Notes under the pieces: model-generated
Database searches by the model: none
What the model saw: only the letters and a program-made list of their open reading frames with translations
Told to the model about the DNA's origin: nothing
Position numbers and translations under genes: made by a program
Part shown: piece by piece, positions 35,168 through 43,623 of the stretch
Layout of the letters: each line of letters begins with the position of its first letter
Numbering within the stretch: the stretch's first letter is position 1
Source of the DNA: Algisphaera agarilytica
Lineage (GTDB): Bacteria > Planctomycetota > Phycisphaerae > Phycisphaerales > Phycisphaeraceae
Assembly (NCBI RefSeq): GCF_014207595.1
Contig: NZ_JACHGY010000001.1
Location: forward strand, 3,690,212-3,754,211
DNA length: 64,000 nt
Direction of reading: 5' to 3'

Positions 35168-35369
35168 ATCCAAAATAAAGCCAAATGAGATATCAGTTTA
35201 TCTGTCACCGAATGAACTCGCACAGAGGTGGCGTTGTTCTCGGTCAAGCGTAGATCGCATTACAAGCCGAGCATGTCTTACGCGCTTCTATTTGGGGGAA
35301 GGACGAAATGGAATCCTACGGTATCTAAGAGAGGAGGTTGAAGCTTATGAATTAAGCAGGCGTACTTAG
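35154..35369 (+). CDS. Excisionase-like helix-turn-helix protein
   Basis: 71 residues from ATG 35154, overlapping the Rep gene by 14 bp. The core YLSPNELAQRWRCSRSSVDR is a MerR-type winged helix as found in Xis and AlpA-like proteins, followed by a basic strand (RFYLGEGRNGILRY) and LREEVEAYELSRR, the helix_turn_helix_17 pattern. Together with the recombinase it would direct excision at the tRNA repeats. Assignment as excisionase is from size, fold and context. Confidence 0.72.
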   Translation: MSRSKSKIKPNEISVYLSPNELAQRWRCSRSSVDRITSRACLTRFYLGEGRNGILRYLREEVEAYELSRRT

Positions 35370-35410
35370 TTTTGTAGCGCAATCCGCTTGCAATCCAATT
35401 CTTTAATATG

Positions 35411-35441
35411 CCGCCCCGGTTATGCAAGTCCGCCGGGGCGG
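35411..35441. terminator. Hairpin between convergent genes
   Basis: Perfect 9-bp arms CCGCCCCGG (35411-35419) and CCGGGGCGG (35433-35441) in an otherwise AT-rich gap between the ends of the rightward and leftward operons. No T run follows on either side, so it may act as a transcription or RNA-end barrier rather than a classical intrinsic terminator. Confidence 0.5.
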
Positions 35442-35443
35442 TC

Positions 35444-36208
35444 CTAAAATCGGGACTCGCCGATCTGAACATCATTCAAAAATAAAAAATCGCGAAATGT
35501 ATATGAGAGTTCGACTATGGACTTGTCTCCAGAAAGAGATCTAAGCAAGCTTTGCGTAGGGAATTCGTAAACAAATCCCAATCTTGTATTTAGAAACGCG
35601 ACGTTTTCCCATGTATCACCATCACGCATGAAACGCAGAAGTATGTAGGTAACAACTTGACGGATGTCCTTTGAAGTTAAGTTGCGGTTGACAGCTTTGA
35701 CTTCAACAAGGAAATGGCTTGTGGCTAAATCAATTTGTACCGGGGACAGAAAGCCCGCACCAGGCAGATTCAGAGCATATCTGGCAGTTGCTGAATCGGC
35801 GAGGCTGGCTCTGTAGACCTCCTGCCGATATGCCAAGCGCATCGCTTCGCGTACTTCCAGGGAAGAAAGTCCATCCGAGAAATCTACGATCTCGGTGGAA
35901 AAACGCTTGGCTGATTCAATTGCAAGAGATGATGCTGTGCCGAGCATTTCCGGGTCATTGACCACGTCGGCTACATGCACAAATTGTTCGTAGGCGATAC
36001 GCGCTATGTGGTAGCCTGTTTCAGCTATAACGGCGGGGTCGCGTGTTTCAGCTGACATCTCAACAGGCCCCAAAGGTTTGCCATCCTCAATGAGAGCTCG
36101 CTGGGAATCACATGTGTTGATTACATGAACTACAGACGGCGTAAGCATCGGCAAGAGTTCATTCCAAAAACTCTTGAATTTTTGACTGAGTAATCTTTCG
36201 TCAATCAT
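35444..36208 (-). CDS. Unknown protein with PD-(D/E)XK-like motif, coupled to the reverse transcriptase
   Basis: 254 residues from ATG 36208; the start overlaps the stop of the reverse transcriptase as ATGA, so the two are translationally coupled. The N-terminal 150 residues are helical and unrecognised. Residues 157-190 (QIDLATSHFLVEVKAVNR, then SKDIRQVVTYIL) show Asp160, Glu169-x-Lys171 and Gln184, the pattern of a restriction-endonuclease-like fold with the usual QxxxY helix. I predict a nuclease-like effector or DNA-binding partner. No family name is recognised. The gene is AT-rich relative to the chromosome. Confidence 0.6.
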   Translation of the reverse strand: MIDERLLSQKFKSFWNELLPMLTPSVVHVINTCDSQRALIEDGKPLGPVEMSAETRDPAVIAETGYHIARIAYEQFVHVADVVNDPEMLGTASSLAIESAKRFSTEIVDFSDGLSSLEVREAMRLAYRQEVYRASLADSATARYALNLPGAGFLSPVQIDLATSHFLVEVKAVNRNLTSKDIRQVVTYILLRFMRDGDTWENVAFLNTRLGFVYEFPTQSLLRSLSGDKSIVELSYTFRDFLFLNDVQIGESRF

Positions 36209-37812
36209 ACTGTTATGCCTGCCGTGTCCGGACGACTGCTGAACCAATCACGTATTAGTAATTCTTTGGAATTCCAACTCCACTTCGAATTTTTTCTCCA
36301 ATGGCTGCCCTCATCGGTCAAGGCATAAGACGAAATGATTACAGCCCCGCGTTCCCAAGATGTTAAATCTGAGAAGCGTGCCCGCAAGCTTGTGAGCCAA
36401 TAATCCCGCTTCCATTTTGCCATCGCAAGAATTATGAGGCGGCGGACCAAAGGGTTGCTATGCGTGTTATATATCGAAACTAAGAATTGCTCTTTCTTAT
36501 CGGTATAGTCGAAGGCCAAGCACTGTATGAAGTACATTAGATGCAAGTCTACGTCTAATTGCGGAAGCTTAGCATCAATTAAATCATGCAGAAGAATGTC
36601 GATTTGATTTCTCTGAGTATTCGATAAGTTCGGAATAGTTGATCTTACAACGCGAAGCACTGTCGATAAGACTGGGCTTAGCGTCGATAAGTTGTTTCGG
36701 TCTAGGATTGTCTGCAATGCGCCAGTTTGCAACGTATTGTTAGGCAGTAATCGTACTGCGTTAAGCGCTTGCTTTGTGACACTTGTATCCACTACGGTTT
36801 TATTGAGTTCACGTGCAAGAATGCTAAGAATGTCAATTTCGTTTATTGCTGAGCGTAGATTCTCGTAGTCTTCTTCCGCGGTCGGGGAGTAAGGGTCAAA
36901 CCGAATTGATATGTTAAGTAGCTTGTCTTCGTCAGTAATGATAGATGTGGCGCGAGACTGATCGAATGGGCGCGACATCTCGATAAATTCTGCTTGTGTA
37001 AGTATTCGCGTCTTCGATTTCTGTAGCGCCAAGCCTTCCAGCTTTAGTTTGTCCGACAAAAACTTAATTGTCCCATAAGCTTCGGCATCAGAATCGCAAA
37101 AGAACGTGAAGTCATCTGCATAGCGAGCGTAACTTCGATTTAGATCGACAGCTAGATGTTGGTCTATGTTAACAAGCGACAGCTCGGCAAGAATACGGGA
37201 TGCTGGTCCGCCAACAGGCAGTCCATATGAGAAGCCGTTAGAAAATATCGCAAGAAGTTTCAGTATCTGTGTTTTTGTGTCGCTGTTGATACCCAACCGC
37301 TGTAGTAAGTTCTCGATCCTATGGTGCGATATTCGAGGGTAGAAATCGGCTATATCGGTCACCAGTACAACCGCATGGTCCCGCGCTAGTTGGAGGCAGT
37401 GCTCCTTGTATTGCCGCCAAGAAACATCAGAAAATATTTTACTGTCACCGTCATTCCAGGCGTATCTATATGAGTACACTTGGGCATTGGTGATTGGAGA
37501 GCGCGCTGATTCAACTTCATCGGCTATGGATAGCACTAACGCGAGATAGTAGGCATTCCAGTACGGATCGATTTGAGTGGTCCACCGAAATCCTGTGTAG
37601 CCTACTTGCGATAATGCTTGGATGAATCTGGGTGGATCGTCGGAAATCGCGCGGTCAAAATCTGCAAACATGCCTTCTAATATTGCAGCACATTCATTTT
37701 CTTTTTCGTGAAAAATGTCCTTCTCATATGAGAAAGGAAACACATCTGTATCCCCATATTTCCCTATATTTTTAATTGAACGTTTAGCTGCTTCTGCGAA
37801 TAGCAATGGCAT
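36205..37812 (-). CDS. Reverse transcriptase of the unknown-group/Abi type
   Basis: 535 residues. The N terminus has a KYGDTDVFPF block. The polymerase motifs are VTDIADFYPRIS (motif A, Asp153), GLPVGGPASRILAEL (motif B, 197-211) and RYADDFTFF (motif C, YADD at 231-234); both catalytic Asp are intact. The C-terminal 250 residues are helical and HEAT-like (TSWERGAVIISSYALTDE near the end), as in abortive-infection and DRT enzymes rather than group II introns: no maturase X domain or HNH. No msr-msd RNA is seen next to it, so a retron is unlikely. It overlaps the recombinase gene by 29 bp and the PD-(D/E)XK-like gene by 4 bp. Anti-phage defence is the likely role, inferred. Confidence 0.85.
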   Translation of the reverse strand: MPLLFAEAAKRSIKNIGKYGDTDVFPFSYEKDIFHEKENECAAILEGMFADFDRAISDDPPRFIQALSQVGYTGFRWTTQIDPYWNAYYLALVLSIADEVESARSPITNAQVYSYRYAWNDGDSKIFSDVSWRQYKEHCLQLARDHAVVLVTDIADFYPRISHHRIENLLQRLGINSDTKTQILKLLAIFSNGFSYGLPVGGPASRILAELSLVNIDQHLAVDLNRSYARYADDFTFFCDSDAEAYGTIKFLSDKLKLEGLALQKSKTRILTQAEFIEMSRPFDQSRATSIITDEDKLLNISIRFDPYSPTAEEDYENLRSAINEIDILSILARELNKTVVDTSVTKQALNAVRLLPNNTLQTGALQTILDRNNLSTLSPVLSTVLRVVRSTIPNLSNTQRNQIDILLHDLIDAKLPQLDVDLHLMYFIQCLAFDYTDKKEQFLVSIYNTHSNPLVRRLIILAMAKWKRDYWLTSLRARFSDLTSWERGAVIISSYALTDEGSHWRKNSKWSWNSKELLIRDWFSSRPDTAGITV

Positions 37813-39031
37813 TGCTCATCTCTGTTTGGGGGTGGAGGTTCTTAGGTGATAAGCCTGGAAATTCAATTTCGCTCAGCATCGTTTCGGGCGCAAGACTTGC
37901 ATAATGTCGGCGACATATCTCGGGCGAATTACCCATAAGCGAACTCACTTTGAACAGGCTTACACCGTTTTGGGCAAGCTGGCTGCCGAAAGTATGCCGG
38001 TAATCCAAACAACCCCATTGAAGGCTTAGATCTTTGTTCACTCGCCGCAAGTCCCGCGAAAACCCATCCCCATCCCACCAGCACCCCATCGGTGATGGGA
38101 AAAACCACCCCCGGAAGCTGTCGGAGGTCTTGGGTGAGTGGGTTGCGGGTGGTGAGTAGCGGTCGAGGAAGGATCGCAACGCGCGGCTGATCGGCACCAC
38201 CCGATTGACTTTCGTCTTGGGCTCCCAGAATCGTCCGTCGATGGTTTTTGCTCGTAGCCGGATCAAGCCGTGCCCCCCATGTCTTCTGGAAAGGTCTACA
38301 TCGTCTAGTGTAAGCCAAAGCAGCTCTTCACGCCGTAATCCTGCGTAGATGAGGGTCGCAACCATCTTCTGCATCTGGGGTTTGAAGCGCAGAGCATCGA
38401 GCTGTTCGTCGATCTGGGTAAGGCTGAGGTAGCGGATTTGCGGGGCGTGCTCCCGGTGTCGTTCGACCTTGGTGGCGGGGTTGATGTTGCCCGGCATCCG
38501 GATGATGCCTTGATCCATCGACCAGTTGAACAGGCGGCAGACGATCTCCCGGTAGCGGTTGGCCGTCTTCGGGGCGAGCCCACGGCTACGGACGTGGCTG
38601 TCGATGAACTGCTGGATGTCGGCGGTGGTGATGGCCTCGAAGTGGTTCGCCTCGATGATGCGGGCCCGCCGCCGTCGATCGCCACCTTCCTTGACGGGGC
38701 GTTTGCGGGTCTTGGCCGACGGGTTGCGACTGGTGATGCGTACCGCCTCGCAGCATTCCCCGAATGCTTCTCTTAAGTAGTAGACGTCGGTCTGGGCTGA
38801 CTTGGCGGTCTTAACGGTGCGGATGTGCTCGACATATTGCTCGACCACCTTACCGATGGGCGTGCGGGTCGGCAGGGGGTTGCCGTTGCCCTGGGCTTGG
38901 GTGTTCTCGATCTCGCGTAGCTTGGCTTTTGCGATCTGGAGCGAGTCGGTTTTCAGGGTGCGGCGGACTTGTCGGCCACCGATGTAGAGCTGAGCGTAGT
39001 AGATGCCGTTGCGTTTCTTGAGCGATGCCAT
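37784..39031 (-). CDS. Tyrosine recombinase (integrase) of the element
   Basis: Site-specific recombinase of 415 residues, next to the tRNA as expected. An N-terminal arm-binding domain (MASLKKRNGIYYAQLYIGGR) and a SAM-like core-binding domain (about 55-190) precede the catalytic domain. Catalytic residues are visible: Arg in AGLRREELLWL, Lys in the following beta-hairpin (KTKVNR), D-x-x-R as LDYRHTFGS (Asp replaces the more usual His), His in EICRRHYA and Tyr in the same HY pair. The gene lies 75 bp from the right attachment repeat and is read away from the tRNA. Its end overlaps the reverse transcriptase gene by 29 bp, so integration and defence genes may share a transcript. Confidence 0.92.
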   Translation of the reverse strand: MASLKKRNGIYYAQLYIGGRQVRRTLKTDSLQIAKAKLREIENTQAQGNGNPLPTRTPIGKVVEQYVEHIRTVKTAKSAQTDVYYLREAFGECCEAVRITSRNPSAKTRKRPVKEGGDRRRRARIIEANHFEAITTADIQQFIDSHVRSRGLAPKTANRYREIVCRLFNWSMDQGIIRMPGNINPATKVERHREHAPQIRYLSLTQIDEQLDALRFKPQMQKMVATLIYAGLRREELLWLTLDDVDLSRRHGGHGLIRLRAKTIDGRFWEPKTKVNRVVPISRALRSFLDRYSPPATHSPKTSDSFRGWFFPSPMGCWWDGDGFSRDLRRVNKDLSLQWGCLDYRHTFGSQLAQNGVSLFKVSSLMGNSPEICRRHYASLAPETMLSEIEFPGLSPKNLHPQTEMSNAIAIRRSS

Positions 39032-39105
39032 AGGTGATCTCCGGGCTGTGGGGGACAGGTTCCGGCGAGTCCTAAGGTTTGGCGGGTAGGGGTCAGAACG
39101 GGGTA

Positions 39106-39245
<140 letters not shown>

Positions 39246-39377
39246 ATCTGGGTCGATGACTATAGACATCGGCTACTGCAGTGTCAAATCTTCGTGAATC
39301 TCACCCGTGGGCCGGTCGACTCGCCCGCCGTATTGGGGAAAACCGGGTAGGCAGGGACTGACAGACATCGAAAGGGG

Positions 39378-39402
39378 GGGCTGTCAGAGTGACAGCCCCC
39401 GC
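39378..39402. promoter_or_regulatory. Very stable hairpin upstream of groEL
   Basis: Perfect 11-bp arms GGGGGCTGTCA (39378-39388) and TGACAGCCCCC (39392-39402) with a GAG loop, 226 bp before the groEL start. No T run follows. It is not the CIRCE element. It may be an operator, or a terminator-like barrier between the tRNA and groEL. Confidence 0.5.
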
Positions 39403-39486
39403 GGCCTGATCTCGCCGAAGATCGCTGTTTAGGGGGCTTTGCGGACTGATTTTCGGGGTTTCTGTGCTTGGAAGACTATCCGCGAT

Positions 39487-39502
39487 TGGCACAGGGCTTG
39501 CC
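39487..39502 (+). promoter_or_regulatory. Candidate sigma-54 promoter for groEL-groES-groEL
   Basis: TGGCACAGGGCTTGCC fits the -24/-12 consensus (TGGCAC, 5-nt spacer, TTGC) with only the last base off. It is 126 bp upstream of groEL on the same strand. No CIRCE element was found. The remainder of 39246-39627 shows no gene. Confidence 0.5.
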
Positions 39503-39627
39503 ATATGTATATGGATATCTCCGCGCTCCGGCTCGGAGCTGACTTCGTAGGTGAATGAACAGCCTCGGCATGTCGCCGCAGCGGCGCCACGATTTGGACC
39601 CTCATTTTTGAAACTGGAGTGATACGA

Positions 39628-41322
39628 ATGGCCGTGAAGGACCTGACGTTTGAATCTGAAGCACGGGCAAGCCTGCTCGCGGGAGTTGAGAAGCTCGCCG
39701 CGGCGGTGAAGAGCACCCTCGGCCCCCGCGGCCGGAACGCGGTGATCGACAAGAGCTGGGGCGGCCCGACCGTCACCAAGGACGGCGTGACCGTCGCCGA
39801 GGAGATCGACCTGGTCGACAAAGCCGAGAACATGGGCGCTCAGCTCGTGAAGGAAGCCGCCAGCCAGACCTCGGACAAGGCCGGCGACGGCACCACGACC
39901 TCGACCGTGCTCGCCGAGGCCCTCTTTAAGGAAGGCCTGCGTCAGGTCACCGCTGGCGTGGACGCCAACGCCCTGGTCCGCGGCATGAAGAAGGCTGTGC
40001 TCGCCGCCACCGAAGAAATCCAGAAACAAGCCAAGCCCATCAAGGGCAAGGGTGACATCACCAACGTCGCCACCATCTCGGCCAACAACGACCCCGAAAT
40101 CGGCAAGATCATGGCCGACGCCATGGAGAAGGTCGGCCAGGACGGCGTCATCACCGTCGAAGAAGGCAAAGCCCTGGACACCTACGTTGACGTCGTCGAA
40201 GGCATGCAGTTTGACCGCGGCTACCTCTCGCCGAACTTCATCACCAACCCCGATGACATGCTCGTCGAGCTCGATAAGGCTCTGATCCTGGTCTACGAAG
40301 ACAAGATCAGCAGCATCCAGAAGCTCGTGCCCCTGCTGGAAAAAGTTCAGGGCGCGAAGAAGCCGCTTTTCATCATCGCTGAAGACATCGAAGGCGAAGC
40401 CCTCTCGACCCTGGTCATCAACAAGCTGCGTGGCGTCCTGAACGTCTGTGCGGTGAAGGCCCCCGGCTACGGCGATCGCCGCAAGGCCATGCTCGGCGAC
40501 ATCGCCGCGCTGACCGGCGCCGAGCCCATCATGAAGGACCTGGGCGTTGATCTCGACACCGTTGAGCTCTCGCAGCTCGGCATGGCCAAGAAGATCACAG
40601 TTGACGCCGACAACACCACCGTCATCGAAGGTGCGGGCAAGTCTTCGGACATCCAGGGCCGTATCGCCCAGATTCGCAACGAGATCGCCACCACCACCTC
40701 CGACTACGACCGCGAGAAGCTGCAAGAGCGTCTCGCCAAGCTGGCCGGCGGCGTCGCCCAGATCAATGTGGGTGCTGCTTCGGAAGCCGAACTGAAAGAA
40801 AAGAAAGCCCGCGTCGAAGACGCCCTCCACGCGACCCGCGCTGCGGTCGAAGAAGGCATCGTCCCCGGCGGCGGCATCAGCTTCATCCGTGCCCTCAAGG
40901 CCCTGGACAAGGTCGAAACCGTTGGCGAAGAATCGGCCGGCGTCGATACCGTCCGCAAGGCCCTGACCGTGCCGCTGTTCACCATCGCCGAGAACGCCGG
41001 TGAGCGTGGCAGCGTGGTCGTCGCCAAGGTTGCTTCCCAGAAGGGCAGCAACGGCTTCGACGCCCTGAAGCTGGACTACGTCGACCTCGTTGAGGCTGGT
41101 GTCATCACCCCCGCCAAGGTCGACCGCACCGCGTTGGAAAACGCGATGAGCGTGGCCACCCTGCTGCTGACCTGTGACTGCGTGGTCTCCGAGGCCCCGG
41201 TTGAAGAAGCCGCCGGTGCCGGTGGCGACCACCACGACATGGGTGGTATGGGCGGCATGGGCGGCGGCATGCCCGGCATGGGCGGAATGGGTGGCATGGG
41301 CGGTATGCCCGGCATGATGTAA
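39628..41322 (+). CDS. groEL: Chaperonin GroEL, copy 1 (with GGM tail)
   Basis: 60-kDa chaperonin of 564 residues from ATG 39628 (MAVKDLTFE), with a CTGGAG site upstream; an in-frame start 9 bp earlier is less likely. ATP-binding motifs [14 protein letters not shown] and the GGG segment VPGGGISF are conserved, and the C terminus is the flexible Gly-Gly-Met repeat ([16 protein letters not shown]). The N terminus is slightly unusual ([19 protein letters not shown] instead of the KxIxF-type start). It is followed by groES and then a second groEL, the reverse of the normal groES-groEL order. Confidence 0.97.
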   Translation: MAVKDLTFESEARASLLAGVEKLAAAVKSTLGPRGRNAVIDKSWGGPTVTKDGVTVAEEIDLVDKAENMGAQLVKEAASQTSDKAGDGTTTSTVLAEALFKEGLRQVTAGVDANALVRGMKKAVLAATEEIQKQAKPIKGKGDITNVATISANNDPEIGKIMADAMEKVGQDGVITVEEGKALDTYVDVVEGMQFDRGYLSPNFITNPDDMLVELDKALILVYEDKISSIQKLVPLLEKVQGAKKPLFIIAEDIEGEALSTLVINKLRGVLNVCAVKAPGYGDRRKAMLGDIAALTGAEPIMKDLGVDLDTVELSQLGMAKKITVDADNTTVIEGAGKSSDIQGRIAQIRNEIATTTSDYDREKLQERLAKLAGGVAQINVGAASEAELKEKKARVEDALHATRAAVEEGIVPGGGISFIRALKALDKVETVGEESAGVDTVRKALTVPLFTIAENAGERGSVVVAKVASQKGSNGFDALKLDYVDLVEAGVITPAKVDRTALENAMSVATLLLTCDCVVSEAPVEEAAGAGGDHHDMGGMGGMGGGMPGMGGMGGMGGMPGMM

Positions 41323-41340
41323 AGCCGCTTGCGGCTTAGC
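41323..41340. repeat. REP-like palindrome (shared with 59124)
   Basis: AGCCGCTTGCGGCTTAGC lies directly after the groEL stop and matches 59124-59141 at 17 of 18 positions. The inner part (AGCCGC/GCGGCT) is self-complementary. Dispersed elements of this form suggest a REP family. Confidence 0.55.
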
Positions 41341-41418
41341 CCGTTCCATCCGGTCAACAGACCGTTTCTTTGTAATCACACACGAATTTAAAACAACCAC
41401 TCACTGGAGTAGAAACCC

Positions 41419-41727
41419 ATGGCCACCGCCACCAAAACCAGCATCAAACCGCTCGACGACCGTGTCCTCGTGAAGCCCACCGAGGCCGAGGAAAAAACCG
41501 CTTCGGGCATCTACCTGCCCGAAGGCGCCAAGGAAAAGCCCCAAACCGGCAAGATCGTCGCCGCGGGCCCCGGCAAGCTCAACGATGACGGCAGCCGCAA
41601 CAAGCTCACCGTCAAGAAGGGCGACACCGTCCTCTACGGCAAATATGCCGGCACCGAGATCGATGTCGACGGCGTCACCCACATGATCATGCGTGAGTCC
41701 GAGTTGCTCGGCGTCATGGAGAAGTAA
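41419..41727 (+). CDS. groES: Co-chaperonin GroES
   Basis: 10-kDa co-chaperonin capping GroEL, 102 residues. The family pattern IKPLDDRVLVKPTEAEEKT, SGIYLPEGAKEKPQTGKIVA and the mobile loop before it are present, followed by KKGDTVLYGKYAGTEI. ATG 41419 has GGAG about 12 nt upstream. It lies between two groEL genes and presumably serves both. The spacing to the first groEL is 96 bp and to the second 122 bp, the latter filled with CAGACCA repeats. Confidence 0.97.
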   Translation: MATATKTSIKPLDDRVLVKPTEAEEKTASGIYLPEGAKEKPQTGKIVAAGPGKLNDDGSRNKLTVKKGDTVLYGKYAGTEIDVDGVTHMIMRESELLGVMEK

Positions 41728-41754
41728 GACCCCGCGGCATCTGCCGTGTTCCAC

Positions 41755-41814
41755 TGGTCTGCTAACTGGTCTGCGTCCAGACCAGACCACCAAAACCAGA
41801 CCACTTTCAGACCA
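41755..41814. promoter_or_regulatory. CAGACCA/TGGTCTG repeat cluster between groES and the second groEL
   Basis: Two copies of TGGTCTG (41755, 41767) and four of CAGACCA (41778, 41783, 41797, 41808) in 60 bp. They can pair in several mutually exclusive ways, the last copies lying 36 bp before the groEL start. An RNA switch or protein-binding array is possible. Confidence 0.5.
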
Positions 41815-41849
41815 GAACCCAACCACCCCAACCACGGAGCCACCCCAAG

Positions 41850-43463
41850 ATGGCCAAGAAGCAAATGATTTTCGGTGCCGAAGCGCAAGCCGAACTGAAG
41901 AAAGGCCTGCAGCAACTCGCCGCGGCCGTGAAAGTCACCATGGGCCCGACCGGCCGCAACGTTGTCATGCAGAAATCCTTCGGCGGCCCCTCGGTCACCA
42001 AGGACGGCGTGAGCGTCGCCAAGGAAGTCGAGCTCGAAAGCCCCTTCCAGAACATGGGCGCCAAGATGGTCGTCGAGGTCGCCAAGAAGACCGCCGACAA
42101 GGCCGGCGACGGCACCACCACCGCCACCGTCCTCGCCGAAGCGATCTACAACGAAGGCCTCCGCCACGTCGCCTCCGGCGCCAACGCCATGGCCCTCCAG
42201 CGTGGTATCAACGCTGCGGCCGAAGCCGCAGCCGAAGCCATCCAGGCCCTCGCCACCAAGTGCAAGGGCAAGGACGACCTCCAGGCCGTCGCCACCGTCT
42301 CGGCCAACCACGACGCCGAGATCGGCAGCCTCATCGCCGAAGCCATCCACAAAGTCGGCAAGGACGGCGTGGTCGAAGTCGAAGAAGGCAAGTCCGCCGA
42401 CACCACCCTCGACTACGTCGAAGGCATGCAGTTCGACAAGGGCTACCTCTCGCCGTACTTCATGACCGACCCCGCCTCGCAGGAGTGCGTGCTGGAAGAT
42501 CCCCTGATCCTGGTCCACGAAAAGAAGATCAGCAACCTGCCCGACCTGCTGCCCCTGCTCAACAAGGTGGCCATGGCGCAGAAGCCGCTGCTCATCATCG
42601 CGGAAGACGTGGAAAACGAAGCGCTCGCCGCGCTCGTCGTGAACCGTCTGCGTGGTGTGCTCAAAGTAGCCGCCGTCAAAGCCCCCGGCTTCGGCGACCG
42701 CCGCAAGGCCCTGCTCGGCGACATCGCCACCGTCACCGGTGCAACCTTCGTCAGCGAAGACCTGGGCGTTCAACTCGAAACCCTCGAGATCGAATCGCTG
42801 GGTACCGCGAAGAAGATCACCGTCGACAAGGACAACACCACCATCATCGAAGGTGCCGGCAAGAAGAAGGACATCAACGGCCGGATCGATCAGCTCCGCT
42901 CGCAGATCGAAAAGACCACCAGTGACTACGACCGCGAGAAGCTCCAGGAGCGCCTGGCCAAGCTCACCGGCGGCGTCGCCATGATCCGCGTCGGTGCCAC
43001 CACCGAAACCGCGATGAAAGAACGCAAGGACCGTGTCGACGACGCCCTGGCCGCGACCAAGGCCGCTGCCCAAGAGGGCTACGTCCCCGGCGGCGGCGTG
43101 TCGTTCGTGCGTGCGATCGAAGCCGTGGAAGCCAAGCGTAAGTCCGCCAAGGGCGACGCGAAGATCGGCTTCGACATCGTGGCGGCCGCCCTCGAGGCCC
43201 CGCTGCGTCAGATCGTGGAAAACGCTGGCGAAGACGGCTACGTCGTCGTCGAGCAGGTCCGTGCCGCCAAGGGCAACAAGGGCTACAACGCCGCCACCGG
43301 CGAGCACGTGGACCTGGTCAAGGCCGGCATCATCGACCCGGCTCTGGTCAGCCGCACCGCGCTGCAGAACGCCGCGTCGGTCTCGGGCCTGATGCTCACC
43401 ACCAACGTGCTGATCAGCGACTTCGATGAAGACGCCGAAGCCATCGCGGGTGCGGTCCACTAA
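41850..43463 (+). CDS. groEL: Chaperonin GroEL, copy 2 (no GGM tail)
   Basis: Second 60-kDa chaperonin, 537 residues, start [13 protein letters not shown] as in classical GroEL. ATP-binding block [14 protein letters not shown] and VPGGGVSF are intact, so ATPase function is expected. The C terminus is short and acidic ([14 protein letters not shown]) with no Gly-Met repeats. It differs from copy 1 throughout, so the pair is old rather than a recent duplication. Divergent copies often specialise in different clients; no client is evident here. An intrinsic terminator follows. Confidence 0.97.
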   Translation: MAKKQMIFGAEAQAELKKGLQQLAAAVKVTMGPTGRNVVMQKSFGGPSVTKDGVSVAKEVELESPFQNMGAKMVVEVAKKTADKAGDGTTTATVLAEAIYNEGLRHVASGANAMALQRGINAAAEAAAEAIQALATKCKGKDDLQAVATVSANHDAEIGSLIAEAIHKVGKDGVVEVEEGKSADTTLDYVEGMQFDKGYLSPYFMTDPASQECVLEDPLILVHEKKISNLPDLLPLLNKVAMAQKPLLIIAEDVENEALAALVVNRLRGVLKVAAVKAPGFGDRRKALLGDIATVTGATFVSEDLGVQLETLEIESLGTAKKITVDKDNTTIIEGAGKKKDINGRIDQLRSQIEKTTSDYDREKLQERLAKLTGGVAMIRVGATTETAMKERKDRVDDALAATKAAAQEGYVPGGGVSFVRAIEAVEAKRKSAKGDAKIGFDIVAAALEAPLRQIVENAGEDGYVVVEQVRAAKGNKGYNAATGEHVDLVKAGIIDPALVSRTALQNAASVSGLMLTTNVLISDFDEDAEAIAGAVH

Positions 43464-43489
43464 CCGACCCGCCCGCAGCCCCGACCCTC

Positions 43490-43522
43490 GAAGCCCAGGG
43501 GCGACCGTCTCTGGGTTTCTTT
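43490..43522 (+). terminator. Intrinsic terminator after the groEL-groES-groEL cluster
   Basis: GAAGCCCAG (43490-43498) pairs with CTGGGTTTC (43511-43519, one G-T pair), followed by a short T-rich stretch. Confidence 0.7.
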
Positions 43523-43523
43523 C

Positions 43524-43594
43524 GTAGGGTGGACACCGCCCACCAGACCAACCGCAGCCCTTGTCGTTGTCACGGTGGGCCGTGCCCACTCTAC
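43524..43594. repeat. Inverted pair of GTAGGGTGG-type repeats
   Basis: Two 21-bp units in opposite orientation: one starts GTAGGGTGGACAC (43524-43544), the other is its near reverse complement ending CCCACTCTAC (43574-43594), with 4 differences. Units of this form are common dispersed repeats in planctomycetes and cyanobacteria. They lie between the groE terminator and dnaJ. Confidence 0.65.
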
Positions 43595-43623
43595 AGAACC
43601 ATTGCCCCTCCTCGAATTTTCTT

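Noticed and set aside
36205-37812. Group II intron reverse transcriptase
   Set aside because: No maturase or endonuclease domain, no intron RNA domain V-like hairpin seen at the ends, and the C-terminal part is helical-repeat-like.
36205-39031. Retron (msr-msd RNA next to the reverse transcriptase)
   Set aside because: The RT gene overlaps the recombinase gene, leaving no space upstream for an msr-msd, and the downstream gene also overlaps.
39246-39627. CIRCE operator upstream of groEL
   Set aside because: No TTAGCACTC/GAGTGCTAA arms found on either strand.
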